Of a DNA stretch of 64,000 nucleotides, positions 18,970-32,105 are shown piece after piece (the first letter of the stretch is position 1; every line of letters starts with the position of its first letter). Made by a program: the position numbers and the translations under genes. The notes beneath the pieces are model-generated. The model searched no databases and had not been told where the DNA came from. It saw only the letters and a program-made list of their open reading frames with translations. The stretch lies in contig CAJCCO010000022.1 in assembly GCA_903960915.1 (NCBI GenBank), positions 1 to 64,000 on the forward strand, written 5' to 3'. The stretch is from an uncultured beta proteobacterium. Lineage in GTDB: Bacteria; Pseudomonadota; Gammaproteobacteria; Burkholderiales; Burkholderiaceae_C.

Positions 18970-20436
18970 TTACCTTGGCAAATCGCTAAAACCCATCAAA
19001 AACTCGTCAACAGCCCGTGCGGCTTGGCGGCCTTCGCGAATCGCCCACACCACCAGGCTCTGGCCACGGCGAATATCGCCCGCCGCAAACACCTTGGGCA
19101 CGTTGGTGGCGTAGCCGCCCACCGCTTCGGTACTGGCCTTGGCATTGCCGCGTGCATCTTTGTCGATACCAAAGGCCTCCAGCACCGTGGCCACAGGGCT
19201 GACAAAGCCCATGGCCAGCAGCACCAGATCGGCCTTGAGCACTTGCTCGCTGCCCGCAACTTCCACCATTTTTCCGTCTTTCCACTCAACGTGCACGGTT
19301 TTAACGCCGGTGACCTTGCCCTTTTCGCCCACAAACTCCTTGGTGGAAATGGCAAATTCACGCGCACAACCCTCTTCGTGGCTGGAACTGGTGCGCAACT
19401 TGAGCGGCCAGTAGGGCCAGGTCATGGGGCGGTTTTCTTCCACCGGTGGCTGAGGCATGACTTCAAACTGGGTCACGTGCGCAGCGCCGTGGCGGTTGCT
19501 GGTGCCCACGCAATCGGAGCCGGTGTCGCCGCCACCAATCACGATGACGTGCTTGCCGTCAGCACGCAGCTGACCTTTGAGCTTGTCGCCCGCGTTGACC
19601 TTGTTTTGCTGCGGCAAAAACTCCATGGCGAAATGAATACCTTCAAGCGCGCGCCCTGGCACGCTCAGGTCGCGCGACTGCTCGGAGCCGCCCGTGAGCA
19701 GCACCGCGTCAAATTCCTGGTTGAGTTGCTCGGGGCTGATGCTTTCCTTGGCCCAGTTGGTGACCTTGCTGTCCTTGGGCAGGTCGCCCACCATGACGCC
19801 AGTGCGAAAGGTCACACCCTCGGCCTTCATTTGCTCAACGCGGCGGTCGATATGGCTTTTTTCCATCTTGAAGTCAGGAATGCCATAGCGCAACAAGCCG
19901 CCAACCCGGTCGTTCTTCTCAAACAGCGTGACGTCATGACCAACACGCGCGAGTTGCTGCGCAGCAGCCATGCCGGCCGGGCCGGAGCCCACCACCGCCA
20001 CTTTTTTACCCGACTTGTGCAGCGGCAGTTGAGGCGTGACCCAGCCCTCGGTCCAGGCGCGGTCAATGATGGCGTGCTCAATCGACTTGATGCCCACTGC
20101 GTCGTCGTTGACGTTCAGGGTGCAGGCGGCCTCGCACGGGGCCGGGCAGATGCGACCGGTGAACTCGGGGAAATTGTTGGTGCTGTGCAGCACGGTAATG
20201 GCGTTGTGCCAGTCACCCTGGAACACCAGCTCATTGAAGTCGGGAATGATGTTGTTGACCGGACAGCCGTTGTTGCAAAACGGCGTGCCGCAGTCCATGC
20301 AACGCGCCGCCTGCACCTTGACCTGCGACTCGTCCAGACCAATGACAAATTCCTTGTAATGCTTGAGCCGCTCGGGGGCCGGTTTATAGCCCTCTTCCAG
20401 TCGCTCAAACTCCATGAAGCCAGTGATTTTTCCCAT
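18970..20436 (-). CDS. gltD: Glutamate synthase (NADPH) small subunit GltD
   Basis: FAD-containing electron-input subunit of glutamate synthase, passing NADPH electrons through Fe-S clusters to GltB; 488 residues. N-terminal cluster ligands are visible in [17 protein letters not shown] and [15 protein letters not shown]; the FAD-binding motif is [18 protein letters not shown] and the NADPH-binding motif [13 protein letters not shown]. It follows gltB by 33 bases, within one operon ended by the terminator before mlaF. Confidence 0.97.
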   Translation of the reverse strand: MGKITGFMEFERLEEGYKPAPERLKHYKEFVIGLDESQVKVQAARCMDCGTPFCNNGCPVNNIIPDFNELVFQGDWHNAITVLHSTNNFPEFTGRICPAPCEAACTLNVNDDAVGIKSIEHAIIDRAWTEGWVTPQLPLHKSGKKVAVVGSGPAGMAAAQQLARVGHDVTLFEKNDRVGGLLRYGIPDFKMEKSHIDRRVEQMKAEGVTFRTGVMVGDLPKDSKVTNWAKESISPEQLNQEFDAVLLTGGSEQSRDLSVPGRALEGIHFAMEFLPQQNKVNAGDKLKGQLRADGKHVIVIGGGDTGSDCVGTSNRHGAAHVTQFEVMPQPPVEENRPMTWPYWPLKLRTSSSHEEGCAREFAISTKEFVGEKGKVTGVKTVHVEWKDGKMVEVAGSEQVLKADLVLLAMGFVSPVATVLEAFGIDKDARGNAKASTEAVGGYATNVPKVFAAGDIRRGQSLVVWAIREGRQAARAVDEFLMGFSDLPR

Positions 20437-20469
20437 GATGCTTGTCCTTTGACGCTAGGTGGTTTCGTC

Positions 20470-25224
<4,755 letters not shown>

Positions 25225-25275
25225 GGCGCACTCCTATAAATGACACTGGATAGCGGGACCGTGAGGATACTGCAC

Positions 25276-25291
25276 TGCAACAAAAGTGCCA
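25276..25291 (-). promoter_or_regulatory. Sigma-54 (RpoN) promoter of gltBD
   Basis: On the minus strand the sequence TGGCACTTTTGTTGCA fits the -24/-12 consensus TGGCAC-N5-TTGCW at every conserved base, with exact spacing. The -12 GC lies at 25278-25277, predicting a start near 25265, about 41 bases before the gltB ATG. Dependence on an enhancer-binding protein such as NtrC is expected from the promoter class. A single imperfect NtrC-like site (GCACC-N4-TGATGC) occurs at 25556-25570, inside the transposase gene. Confidence 0.82.
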
Positions 25292-25299
25292 AGCAGAAC

Positions 25300-25327
25300 A
25301 ATCGGGGTCAGATTCCAATTATTTCTT
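25300..25327 (+). repeat. Left inverted repeat of the RAYT element
   Basis: Begins AATCGGGGTCAGATTCCAAT. The first 13 bases are the exact reverse complement of TCTGACCCCGATT in both right-end copies (26149-26161 and 26178-26190). Confidence 0.8.
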
Positions 25328-25409
25328 GAAAATTTGATTCAAATAATATTTGGGGACACATCAAAATTTATAGCGATAAATTCAATAGGATCAACGCATT
25401 ACGCTGATT

Positions 25410-26111
25410 TCAAGTGTTTTTAGGGGAGGCAGAAAGTGGCCGCCCTGCGCTGCCTTTGGCGACCCTGCGTGCCGTTCTTTTTTGCAAATCCGCCACAAAA
25501 TCGGGCTCACCCAGCGCCCAACCGCTCAAGGCAGCGTCGGTCAAGGCCTGTTGTTGCACCGAACTGATGCCTGCCTGCACCCAGTCGGCGTAAGTGGCCT
25601 CGCGGGCAAAGGGGGTGTTGCCCAGCTCCCAATACAGCGGATGGGGCGTCACCAACTTGTCCAAGTGCTGGCCAATGAAGTGGCCGTGGCTGGACCAGGG
25701 GTAATCGCGGGCCTGAGCCACTAGGCCGGCGCGCACCGGGTTCAGGTCGATATAGGCCATGCAGGCCAACAAATAACGATCCGTCTGGATCAGGGTGGAC
25801 CTGTAACGCCCCTCCCACAAGGTGCCGCTGCGCTTTTGGCGGTCGTTGAAATAGCGCACATAGCGACGTCCCACCGCTTGCATCATCTGCGGCAGTCCAT
25901 CGCTCGTCTGGGGCGTGGCCAGCAGATGAAAGTGGTTGGTCATCAACACATACGCATGAATGGCCACCTCGAACTTCCTGGCGTTCTCGTCCAGCAGATT
26001 CAGCAGCACCTGGTAATCGGCAGTGGCGGCAAAAATAGGCTGGCGGTTGTTGCCCCGCTGGATGATGTGGTGCGGGTAACCGGGCAGTGTGAGGCGGGGC
26101 AAGCGGGCCAT
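25410..26111 (-). CDS. REP-associated tyrosine transposase (Y1_Tnp/IS200-like)
   Basis: HUH-type single-strand nuclease of 233 residues. The HUH motif is TNHFHLL (about residues 59-64) and a candidate nucleophilic tyrosine is in ACMAYIDLNPVRAGLV, a hallmark of the RAYT group. MARLPRLTLPGYPHHIIQRGNN is the usual N terminus of these proteins. It is intact, with no frameshift. Such enzymes are usually single-copy, domesticated-looking and linked to short palindromic repeats; here the linked repeats carry GGGGTCAGA. It interrupts the interval between the methyltransferase gene and the gltB promoter, on the same strand as both. Confidence 0.9.
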   Translation of the reverse strand: MARLPRLTLPGYPHHIIQRGNNRQPIFAATADYQVLLNLLDENARKFEVAIHAYVLMTNHFHLLATPQTSDGLPQMMQAVGRRYVRYFNDRQKRSGTLWEGRYRSTLIQTDRYLLACMAYIDLNPVRAGLVAQARDYPWSSHGHFIGQHLDKLVTPHPLYWELGNTPFAREATYADWVQAGISSVQQQALTDAALSGWALGEPDFVADLQKRTARRVAKGSAGRPLSASPKNT

Positions 26112-26134
26112 GCGGGAGTTCTGGTCGGTGAAAC

Positions 26135-26193
26135 TGAAAGAATTAGATTCTGACCCCGATTATTGAAAGAATTAGATTCTGACCCCGATTATT
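26135..26193. repeat. Right-end tandem repeat of the RAYT element
   Basis: Two directly adjacent copies with a 29-base period (26135-26163 and 26164-26192), each containing AGAATTAGATTCTGACCCCG. They are in inverted orientation relative to the left repeat at 25300. The TTA at 26189-26191 is the stop codon (TAA on the minus strand) of the neighbouring methyltransferase gene. Confidence 0.88.
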
Positions 26194-27130
26194 CTTCAAG
26201 CGCAAAACGGGTGCGTTGCAATTCAGACAAACCAAACTCCTGCAGCAAGGCGGTCAAGCGTTCAGCGGCGGCCCGTTTCTTCTGCCCGGTGTATTGGGCA
26301 ATGATCAGCTCGTTTTTCATGCTGTGCTCCCAGCCCACCAACTCGGTCACGGTGACTGAATAGCCGCTGGCTTCTAGGTAGAGGCAGCGCAGCACGTTGG
26401 TGATTTGGCTGCCGATTTCTCGGGTGTGCAGCGGGTGGCGCCACAACTCGGCCAGGGGGGTGCGGTTCAGGGACAAGGCTTTGTGCTGGCTCAGGCAGCG
26501 CGCCACTTCGGCCTGGCAGCAGGGCACCAGCACCATGTATTTCGCTTGTTTGTGCAGGCCAAAGGCGATGGCATCGTCGGTAGCGGTATCGCAGGCGTGC
26601 AGCGCGGTGACCATGTCGATTTGCTTGGGCAATTCGGCGCTTTGGGTGGACTCGGCCACACTCAGGTTTAAAAACGACATGCGCTCAAACCCCAGTTTGG
26701 CCGCCAGGACGCGCGACTTCTCCACCAGCTCGGTGCGGGTTTCTATGCCGTAAATATGACCGGCCTGGAGCGACTTGAAGAACAGGTCGTAAATGATGAA
26801 GCCCAGGTACGATTTACCAGCCCCGTGGTCGGCCAGCGTGACGCCCCCCTCTTTGGCGGGCAGCGCCAGCAGCAATTTTTCGATGAACTGAAACAGGTGG
26901 TAGACCTGCTTGAGCTTGCGGCGCGAGTCTTGGTTGAGCTTGCCCTCCACCGTCAGAATGTGCAGCTCTTTGAGCAACTCAATGGACTGGCCGGGCCTGA
27001 TTTCTGGGGCCACGCCTTCGGGTTTCGGCGCCTGCCGGGTTAACTGTCGGTTGGGGCTGCCTGCATTTTTGGTGCTGTTAGGGCTTGGAGGGTTGGTCGA
27101 GCTACCCAGCGCTGAGGATCGGGTTTTCAT
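26189..27130 (-). CDS. Class I SAM-dependent methyltransferase
   Basis: A 313-residue protein with a Methyltransf_32-like core: LADHGAGKSYLGFIIYDLF is the SAM-binding motif I, followed by GIETRTELVEKSRVLA (motif II) and the acceptor-side VTALHACDTATDDAIAFG / VPCCQAEV segment. The N-terminal 45 residues are Ser/Pro-rich and probably disordered. Its start overlaps the DUF1415 gene (ATGA). The last sense codons are GAA GAA and the stop lies in a transposon-linked repeat, so the native C terminus may have been altered. Substrate unknown; the CC motif recalls tRNA or protein methyltransferases, but this is only suggestive. Confidence 0.8.
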   Translation of the reverse strand: MKTRSSALGSSTNPPSPNSTKNAGSPNRQLTRQAPKPEGVAPEIRPGQSIELLKELHILTVEGKLNQDSRRKLKQVYHLFQFIEKLLLALPAKEGGVTLADHGAGKSYLGFIIYDLFFKSLQAGHIYGIETRTELVEKSRVLAAKLGFERMSFLNLSVAESTQSAELPKQIDMVTALHACDTATDDAIAFGLHKQAKYMVLVPCCQAEVARCLSQHKALSLNRTPLAELWRHPLHTREIGSQITNVLRCLYLEASGYSVTVTELVGWEHSMKNELIIAQYTGQKKRAAAERLTALLQEFGLSELQRTRFALEE

Positions 27131-27789
27131 GCGTCGATGATGCCATGTGGCGGCAACGGTGGCGCAAGCGTAGGCCCGTCAAGCGCCTGCCCCGCAACCG
27201 CAGCCGCAGTTGCACCCGCCACCGGCGAGCGCCCCACACCCAAAGCCGCCCACCCGGCGTGGCCCAGGTTTTCCAGGGTTTGCATGTTCTGCTCAAAAAT
27301 ACTTTCGGCCTCAGGAAACGCTTGCACGGCGCGGTCAATGCTGTCTTCGCGCAGCAGATGCAAGGTGGGGTAAGGCGCGCGGTTGGTGGCGTTGGTGATG
27401 TCGTCGGCTCGGGTGCCGGCAAACTGGAAGTCGGGGTGAAAACTGGCGATTTGCAGCACGCCGTCCAGTTCCAGTTCGTCCAGCACCTGCTCGGCCTCAG
27501 CCAGGAAATCATTGAAGTCCAAAAAATCGGCCAGGCCATCGGGCAGCATCAACAGCGTGGTGTCACGCTGGGCCGGGTCGCTGGCGGCCAGGTCCTGCAG
27601 TTGCGTCACCAGTTCAGCTCGAATAGCCTGCGCCTCCGTGGCCCGGCTCACGTGGTAATGAATCTGGCCTTTCACGTGCACCCCTTTGGCAAACGGGCAC
27701 AGGTTCAGACCGATGACGGCGCGCTCCAGCCACTGGCGCATGTCGTGTTTTATCTGCTCGTCTGTGAGAGAGTTTTCAGGCGTTCGCAT
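27127..27789 (-). CDS. DUF1415 domain-containing protein
   Basis: Conserved protein of unknown function, 220 residues. The motif NLCPFAKGVHVKGQIHYHV with a conserved Cys, and FHPDFQFAGTRADDITNATN / RAPYPTLHLLREDSI, are characteristic of DUF1415. The C-terminal 40 residues are Ala-rich and variable. No signal peptide or membrane span. It lies 13 bases after the MFS gene and overlaps the methyltransferase gene. Confidence 0.88.
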   Translation of the reverse strand: MRTPENSLTDEQIKHDMRQWLERAVIGLNLCPFAKGVHVKGQIHYHVSRATEAQAIRAELVTQLQDLAASDPAQRDTTLLMLPDGLADFLDFNDFLAEAEQVLDELELDGVLQIASFHPDFQFAGTRADDITNATNRAPYPTLHLLREDSIDRAVQAFPEAESIFEQNMQTLENLGHAGWAALGVGRSPVAGATAAAVAGQALDGPTLAPPLPPHGIIDA

Positions 27790-27802
27790 GGCGGTCAGTC
27801 TT

Positions 27803-29110
27803 TCAAGGTGGGCCGGGGTGAAGGCTTTGACGGCCGGCCTGAGCAGCTAACTGCCGCCCCACTTGCAGTGCCAGCCAAAGTCCAGCCAGTGAACAGGCAC
27901 CCGTGGCCCACCAGGTCAGGTGCCAATGGCCGGCCCGGCTCGCCAGCCAGGCCACCAGAGGCGGCCCCACAAACTGGCCCATGGCCGACCACTGCTGCAT
28001 GAAGCCCACCGTGGTGGAGACCGTGCCCTCGCTGGGGGCAAGTTGCACCGACAAAGAAAACAAAGTGCCCGGAATGATGCCGCCCACAGCCGAAAACACC
28101 AACACGGCGGCAAAGCGCCAGGTGGGCGAAAAAAGGCTGTTATCTCCCAAACCACCCGGACTACCCAGGCTAGCTGCCGTACCAACGACCTGCGGCCAGG
28201 CCGCAAACGCAACAAAAGCGCCCAGCGTCATGCCGATAAATCCGAGGTACAGCAAGCGCTGCGCCGGCACGCCACGTTGCAGCAAGCGGCCCGAGGCCAG
28301 GTTACCCACCAGGTTGGACAGTGCCGCCAGCGCCGTGAGCACCGCGCTGGTACTGCCCTGCATGCCGGCCTGGGCGTACATGGAGGGCAAGAACCCGATG
28401 ACGGCCAGCCACTGGCTGGAATACACCGCAAAACTCAACGCCACCAGCCAGGGGCCAGGCGCGCGCAGCGTCTGGCGCAAGCGCTGCGGCCAAGGATGAG
28501 GCGAACCGGGCGCAGCGCCTTGGCCAGTGGCGGCAAGCCCCTGCGCGCGGCGCTCTGCATCTGAGGGCACCCCACGCCAGACCCACAGCGCCATCAGCAG
28601 CGACACGCCCGCCGTGCACCACCACCACATTTGCCACCCGGCCCACGCCATAAAGAACGGCCCACTCAGCAAAGCCAACGCGGTGCCTACGGGCATGTAG
28701 GTACTCCAGATGCCCAAGGTGTTGAAGAGGCGCTGCGGTGGCACCAGCTGACGCAACAAACTCGGCGCCGGCATGGCCACCAACAAAAAACCCAGGCCTT
28801 CGAGCGCGCGCAGTGCAATCAAGCTGGACGCATCCGTGGCCCAGCCACCCCAGGCACCGGCACCCGTCAGCAGCAACAGACCGGTCAGCAGACTGCGCTT
28901 CAAGCCCCGGCCATCGGCCGTCAAGCCCACCGCCAGCCCCAGCGTCATGCCAGCGAGTTGCACCATGGAGAGCAAAAAGCCCGACTGCACCAGCGAGATA
29001 CCCAGCGCATCGCGCAGCACCGGCAAAGCCGGGGGCAGTTTGCCCACGTGCAAGGCGGCACTGATACCCGCCAGAATGACGACCCAGGCCGGGTTGCGCC
29101 ACCCGCTCAT
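27803..29110 (-). CDS. MFS transporter (CynX/NimT-like)
   Basis: A 435-residue major facilitator with about 12 membrane helices. The first half shows GISLVQSGFLLSMVQLAGMTLGLAVGLTADGRGLKRSLL, with the loop 2-3 motif G-x-x-x-D-R-x-G in degenerate form; the second half starts with WLAVIGFLPSMYAQAG. Substrate cannot be told from sequence. The ATG overlaps the dgt stop (ATGA), so it is part of the pil-aro-dgt transcript. Confidence 0.85.
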   Translation of the reverse strand: MSGWRNPAWVVILAGISAALHVGKLPPALPVLRDALGISLVQSGFLLSMVQLAGMTLGLAVGLTADGRGLKRSLLTGLLLLTGAGAWGGWATDASSLIALRALEGLGFLLVAMPAPSLLRQLVPPQRLFNTLGIWSTYMPVGTALALLSGPFFMAWAGWQMWWWCTAGVSLLMALWVWRGVPSDAERRAQGLAATGQGAAPGSPHPWPQRLRQTLRAPGPWLVALSFAVYSSQWLAVIGFLPSMYAQAGMQGSTSAVLTALAALSNLVGNLASGRLLQRGVPAQRLLYLGFIGMTLGAFVAFAAWPQVVGTAASLGSPGGLGDNSLFSPTWRFAAVLVFSAVGGIIPGTLFSLSVQLAPSEGTVSTTVGFMQQWSAMGQFVGPPLVAWLASRAGHWHLTWWATGACSLAGLWLALQVGRQLAAQAGRQSLHPGPP

Positions 29111-30279
29111 GCCAGCAGGCGTTGGCCGGTCAGGCGCTCATGCTCGCGCCCGGCAAAGCGGTCGGTCATGCCGGCAATGTAGTCGGCCACCACGCGGGCC
29201 TGCCCTGCGGCGCCCTCGCTGGCGGCACCCAGGGCAGCGCGGGTCTGAAAGCCAGGGGCCAACTCCTGCGGCTGGGTCTGGTAGGCGTGAAACAAGTCGC
29301 GCACCACCTGCTGTGCCTGACCCGTGGTGAGCATGACTTGCGGGTGGCGGTACAACTGGCTGAGCAAAAATGATTTCAGCGCCTGCGACTTGGCGCGCAT
29401 TTCTTCACCAAAACACACCAGGGGCGGCAACAGGCGCACGGCATCGACACTGGCGGGGGCGCTCTGTTTCAAGGCCAGGCGGGTGGCAGCAATCACGTCA
29501 TACACCTGGGCGCTGAGCATGCGGCGAATGGTCTCGTAGAGCAGGCGCCGCCCTTGGGCCGGGTCAAGCAGGTGGGGAAACTCGTCCTGGGTTTGCTGAC
29601 GAAACTCTTCAAACAAGGCCACCTCGCGCAGCTGTTCCAGGGTGATCAGCCCGGAGCGCACGCCGTCGTCCACATCGTGCGCGTTGTAGGCAATTTCATC
29701 GGCCAGGTTGCACAACTGCGCCTCCAGGCTGGGCTGGGTCCGCGCCAAAAAACGCTGACCCACACCGCCCGGCTCGGCCTGCTCCAGCAAGGCGGCATTG
29801 GCCCGTGAGCAATGTTTGAGAATGCCTTCACGCGTTTCAAAACAAAGGTTCAAGCCATCAAACTCAGGGTAGCGCGCCTCCAGGTGATCCACCACGCGCA
29901 GGCTTTGCAGGTTGTGCTCAAAGCCGCCAAAGGGTTGCATGCAGGCATTGAGCGCGTCTTGCCCGGCATGGCCAAACGGGGTGTGGCCCAGGTCATGTGC
30001 CAGCGCAATGGCCTCCACCAGGTCTTCATTGAGCGCCAGCGAACGCGCCATGGAGCGGCCCAGCTGCGCCACCTCCAGCGAGTGCGTCAAGCGGGTGCGA
30101 AAGAGGTCGCCTTCGTGGTTCAGGAACACCTGGGTTTTGTACACCAGCCGCCGAAACGCCGTGCAATGAACAATGCGGTCGCGGTCCCTTTGAAACTCGG
30201 TGCGCGTGGGTGCCGGCACCTGGGCAAACCGCCGCCCGCGCGACTGGTCGGGGTGGCAGGCAAAAACGGCCAGTGTCAT
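29107..30279 (-). CDS. dgt: Deoxyguanosinetriphosphate triphosphohydrolase-like protein
   Basis: HD-domain dNTPase, 390 residues, expected to cleave dGTP to deoxyguanosine and triphosphate. Metal-binding residues are visible in [32 protein letters not shown] and [12 protein letters not shown] (H...HD...D). [22 protein letters not shown] is the conserved N-terminal region. The ATG at 30279 overlaps the aroB stop by four bases and is preferred over a TTG two codons upstream. The aroB-dgt pairing is common in Burkholderiales. Confidence 0.94.
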   Translation of the reverse strand: MTLAVFACHPDQSRGRRFAQVPAPTRTEFQRDRDRIVHCTAFRRLVYKTQVFLNHEGDLFRTRLTHSLEVAQLGRSMARSLALNEDLVEAIALAHDLGHTPFGHAGQDALNACMQPFGGFEHNLQSLRVVDHLEARYPEFDGLNLCFETREGILKHCSRANAALLEQAEPGGVGQRFLARTQPSLEAQLCNLADEIAYNAHDVDDGVRSGLITLEQLREVALFEEFRQQTQDEFPHLLDPAQGRRLLYETIRRMLSAQVYDVIAATRLALKQSAPASVDAVRLLPPLVCFGEEMRAKSQALKSFLLSQLYRHPQVMLTTGQAQQVVRDLFHAYQTQPQELAPGFQTRAALGAASEGAAGQARVVADYIAGMTDRFAGREHERLTGQRLLA

Positions 30280-31418
30280 GGGCAACAGGCGTCAATGACC
30301 TCGCGCACCAGGGCATCCGGGGCGGCACGCACAGCGGCGCTGCCGGGGCGGTCTATCAGCACAAAACGAATCGCGCCCCCTTCAGATTTTTTATCGTGGC
30401 GCATGAGTTCCAGGTAACGCCCGGCGTTGTCGGTGGCCGACAAACGCGGCCCCACCACCGGCAGACCGGCTTTTTGAACCAGTGCGGTCAGCCGTTGCAC
30501 AAAAGCAGCGTCTACGCCGCCCAGGCGCTGCGACAGGTGCGCGGCCATGACCATGCCGCAACCCACGGCCTCGCCATGCAGCCATTGGCCATAGCCCATT
30601 CCGGCCTCAATAGCATGCCCAAAGGTGTGGCCAAAATTCAGAATGGCGCGCAGGCCGGCCTCCCGCTCGTCTTGCCCCACCACATGGGCCTTGATCTCGC
30701 AACTGCGTTTCACGGCATGCGCCAGTGCCACCGGGTCGCGCGCGATCAGCGCATCGATGTGGGCCTCAATCCAGCTTAAAAATTCCAGGTCGGCAATCGG
30801 CCCGTATTTGATGACCTCAGCCAGGCCGGCGCTTAATTCGCGCGCTGGCAGGGTACCCAGAGTATCCAGATCACAGACCACTTGAAGCGGCTGGTAAAAG
30901 GCGCCAACCATGTTTTTACCCAGCGGGTGGTTGATGGCCGTTTTGCCGCCCACCGAGGAGTCGACCTGCGCCAACAGGGTGGTGGGGACCTGCACAAAGG
31001 GCACGCCGCGCATGTAGCTGGCTGCGGCAAAACCGGTCATATCGCCCACCACGCCACCGCCCAACGCAAACAAAACGGTTTTGCGGTCGCAGGTGTGTTG
31101 CAGCAAGGCATCAAAAATAAGGTTCAGGGTTTGCCAGGTTTTGTAGGCTTCGCCATCCGGCAGGATGACCAGGTGAATTTGCGCATATTTGCCGGCCAGC
31201 GCGGCCTGCAGGCGCTGCGCATAAAGTGGCGCCACGGTGGTGTTGCTGACAATCAGCACGCTGCTGGCGTTGGGCAAACCGGCATAGGTCAGCGGCTGGT
31301 CGAGCAGCCCGCTGCCAATAGCAATGGGATAGCTGCGGTCGGCCAGGTCAATGGCCACCACTTGGGTCGGGCCGGGTGCAGCGCCGGGACGGGAGCTTGA
31401 AGGTGCAGATGCGTTCAT
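30276..31418 (-). CDS. aroB: 3-dehydroquinate synthase AroB
   Basis: Second step of the shikimate pathway: cyclises DAHP to 3-dehydroquinate using NAD and a divalent metal; 380 residues. The NAD/substrate region [39 protein letters not shown] and the zinc-ligand stretch [13 protein letters not shown] are all present. About 20 Ser/Pro/Ala-rich residues precede the conserved [14 protein letters not shown] start. It lies 59 bases after aroK. Confidence 0.97.
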   Translation of the reverse strand: MNASAPSSSRPGAAPGPTQVVAIDLADRSYPIAIGSGLLDQPLTYAGLPNASSVLIVSNTTVAPLYAQRLQAALAGKYAQIHLVILPDGEAYKTWQTLNLIFDALLQHTCDRKTVLFALGGGVVGDMTGFAAASYMRGVPFVQVPTTLLAQVDSSVGGKTAINHPLGKNMVGAFYQPLQVVCDLDTLGTLPARELSAGLAEVIKYGPIADLEFLSWIEAHIDALIARDPVALAHAVKRSCEIKAHVVGQDEREAGLRAILNFGHTFGHAIEAGMGYGQWLHGEAVGCGMVMAAHLSQRLGGVDAAFVQRLTALVQKAGLPVVGPRLSATDNAGRYLELMRHDKKSEGGAIRFVLIDRPGSAAVRAAPDALVREVIDACCP

Positions 31419-31477
31419 GGTCAGAGTTTAGAGGCTCTTGGGGCCCGTGTGCCACGCCTGGCCAGCCAGTTAGAGGC

Positions 31478-32017
31478 TCAGCTACCGGACGGCGCCACGG
31501 CACCCGCGAGCTCGAGCTGCATCACGATCATGTTGACCAACGTGGCCACCGACGGGCGCCCGGTGTCAATGACGAAATGCGCCGTCTGGCGGTACAGCGG
31601 GTCACGCTGGGCGTGCAGGTCACGCAGGCGGCTCAGGGGGTCGGCCACCTGAAGCAAGGGGCGGTTCACATCGTGGCGCAACCGGCGAATCAGCTCATCG
31701 GGCGACGAGTTGAGGTAAATCACATGGGTGCGCTGACGCAGATGCAACTGGTTATTGGGGCGCAACACCACGCCACCGCCGGTGGACAGGACGCCGCTGG
31801 ACTGGCTGGTGAGTTCGTCGATGACCTGTTCTTCCACATCGCGGAAGCGGCTCTCGCCCTCGCGTTCAAAAAATTCACGGATAGAACAGCCCAACCGGGT
31901 TTCAATGACATGGTCAGAGTCGACAAACGGCAGTTGCAGCCGCCGGGCCAGTTGCCGCCCCACGGTGGTTTTGCCTGAGCCGGGCAGGCCTATGAGTGAA
32001 ATTCGTCCGTTAACCAT
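31478..32017 (-). CDS. aroK: Shikimate kinase AroK
   Basis: ATP-dependent phosphorylation of shikimate, 179 residues. Walker A is GLPGSGKTTVG (Lys16); shikimate contacts are in FVDSDHVIETRLG and STGGGVVLR, and the lid in SRLRDLHAQRDPLYRQ. The ATG at 32017 gives the standard start MVNGRISLIG; the frame is open a few codons upstream. It stands 88 bases after pilQ, the conserved pilQ-aroK-aroB order. Confidence 0.96.
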   Translation of the reverse strand: MVNGRISLIGLPGSGKTTVGRQLARRLQLPFVDSDHVIETRLGCSIREFFEREGESRFRDVEEQVIDELTSQSSGVLSTGGGVVLRPNNQLHLRQRTHVIYLNSSPDELIRRLRHDVNRPLLQVADPLSRLRDLHAQRDPLYRQTAHFVIDTGRPSVATLVNMIVMQLELAGAVAPSGS

Positions 32018-32105
32018 GTGGGTCTTGTGTACTTGCAATGCTCAGATTAGAACCGAAAGTACCGGGCTGAACACCACAGCGCCAAGGCCAGCAACCGGCC
32101 CGCTT

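Larger units (their letters stand above)
25300..26193 (-). mobile_element. RAYT-type element with inverted terminal repeats
   Basis: A transposase gene bounded by inverted copies of AATCGGGGTCAGA. The left copy starts at 25300 and continues with about 75% similarity to 25327. The right end holds the reverse complement twice in tandem (29-base period). The left boundary is 9 bases from the sigma-54 promoter of gltB; the right boundary supplies the stop codon of the methyltransferase gene. Roughly 80 AT-rich bases (25328-25409) separate the left repeat from the transposase stop and hold nothing recognisable apart from a small palindrome, ATTTGATTCAAAT at 25332-25344. Confidence 0.75.
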
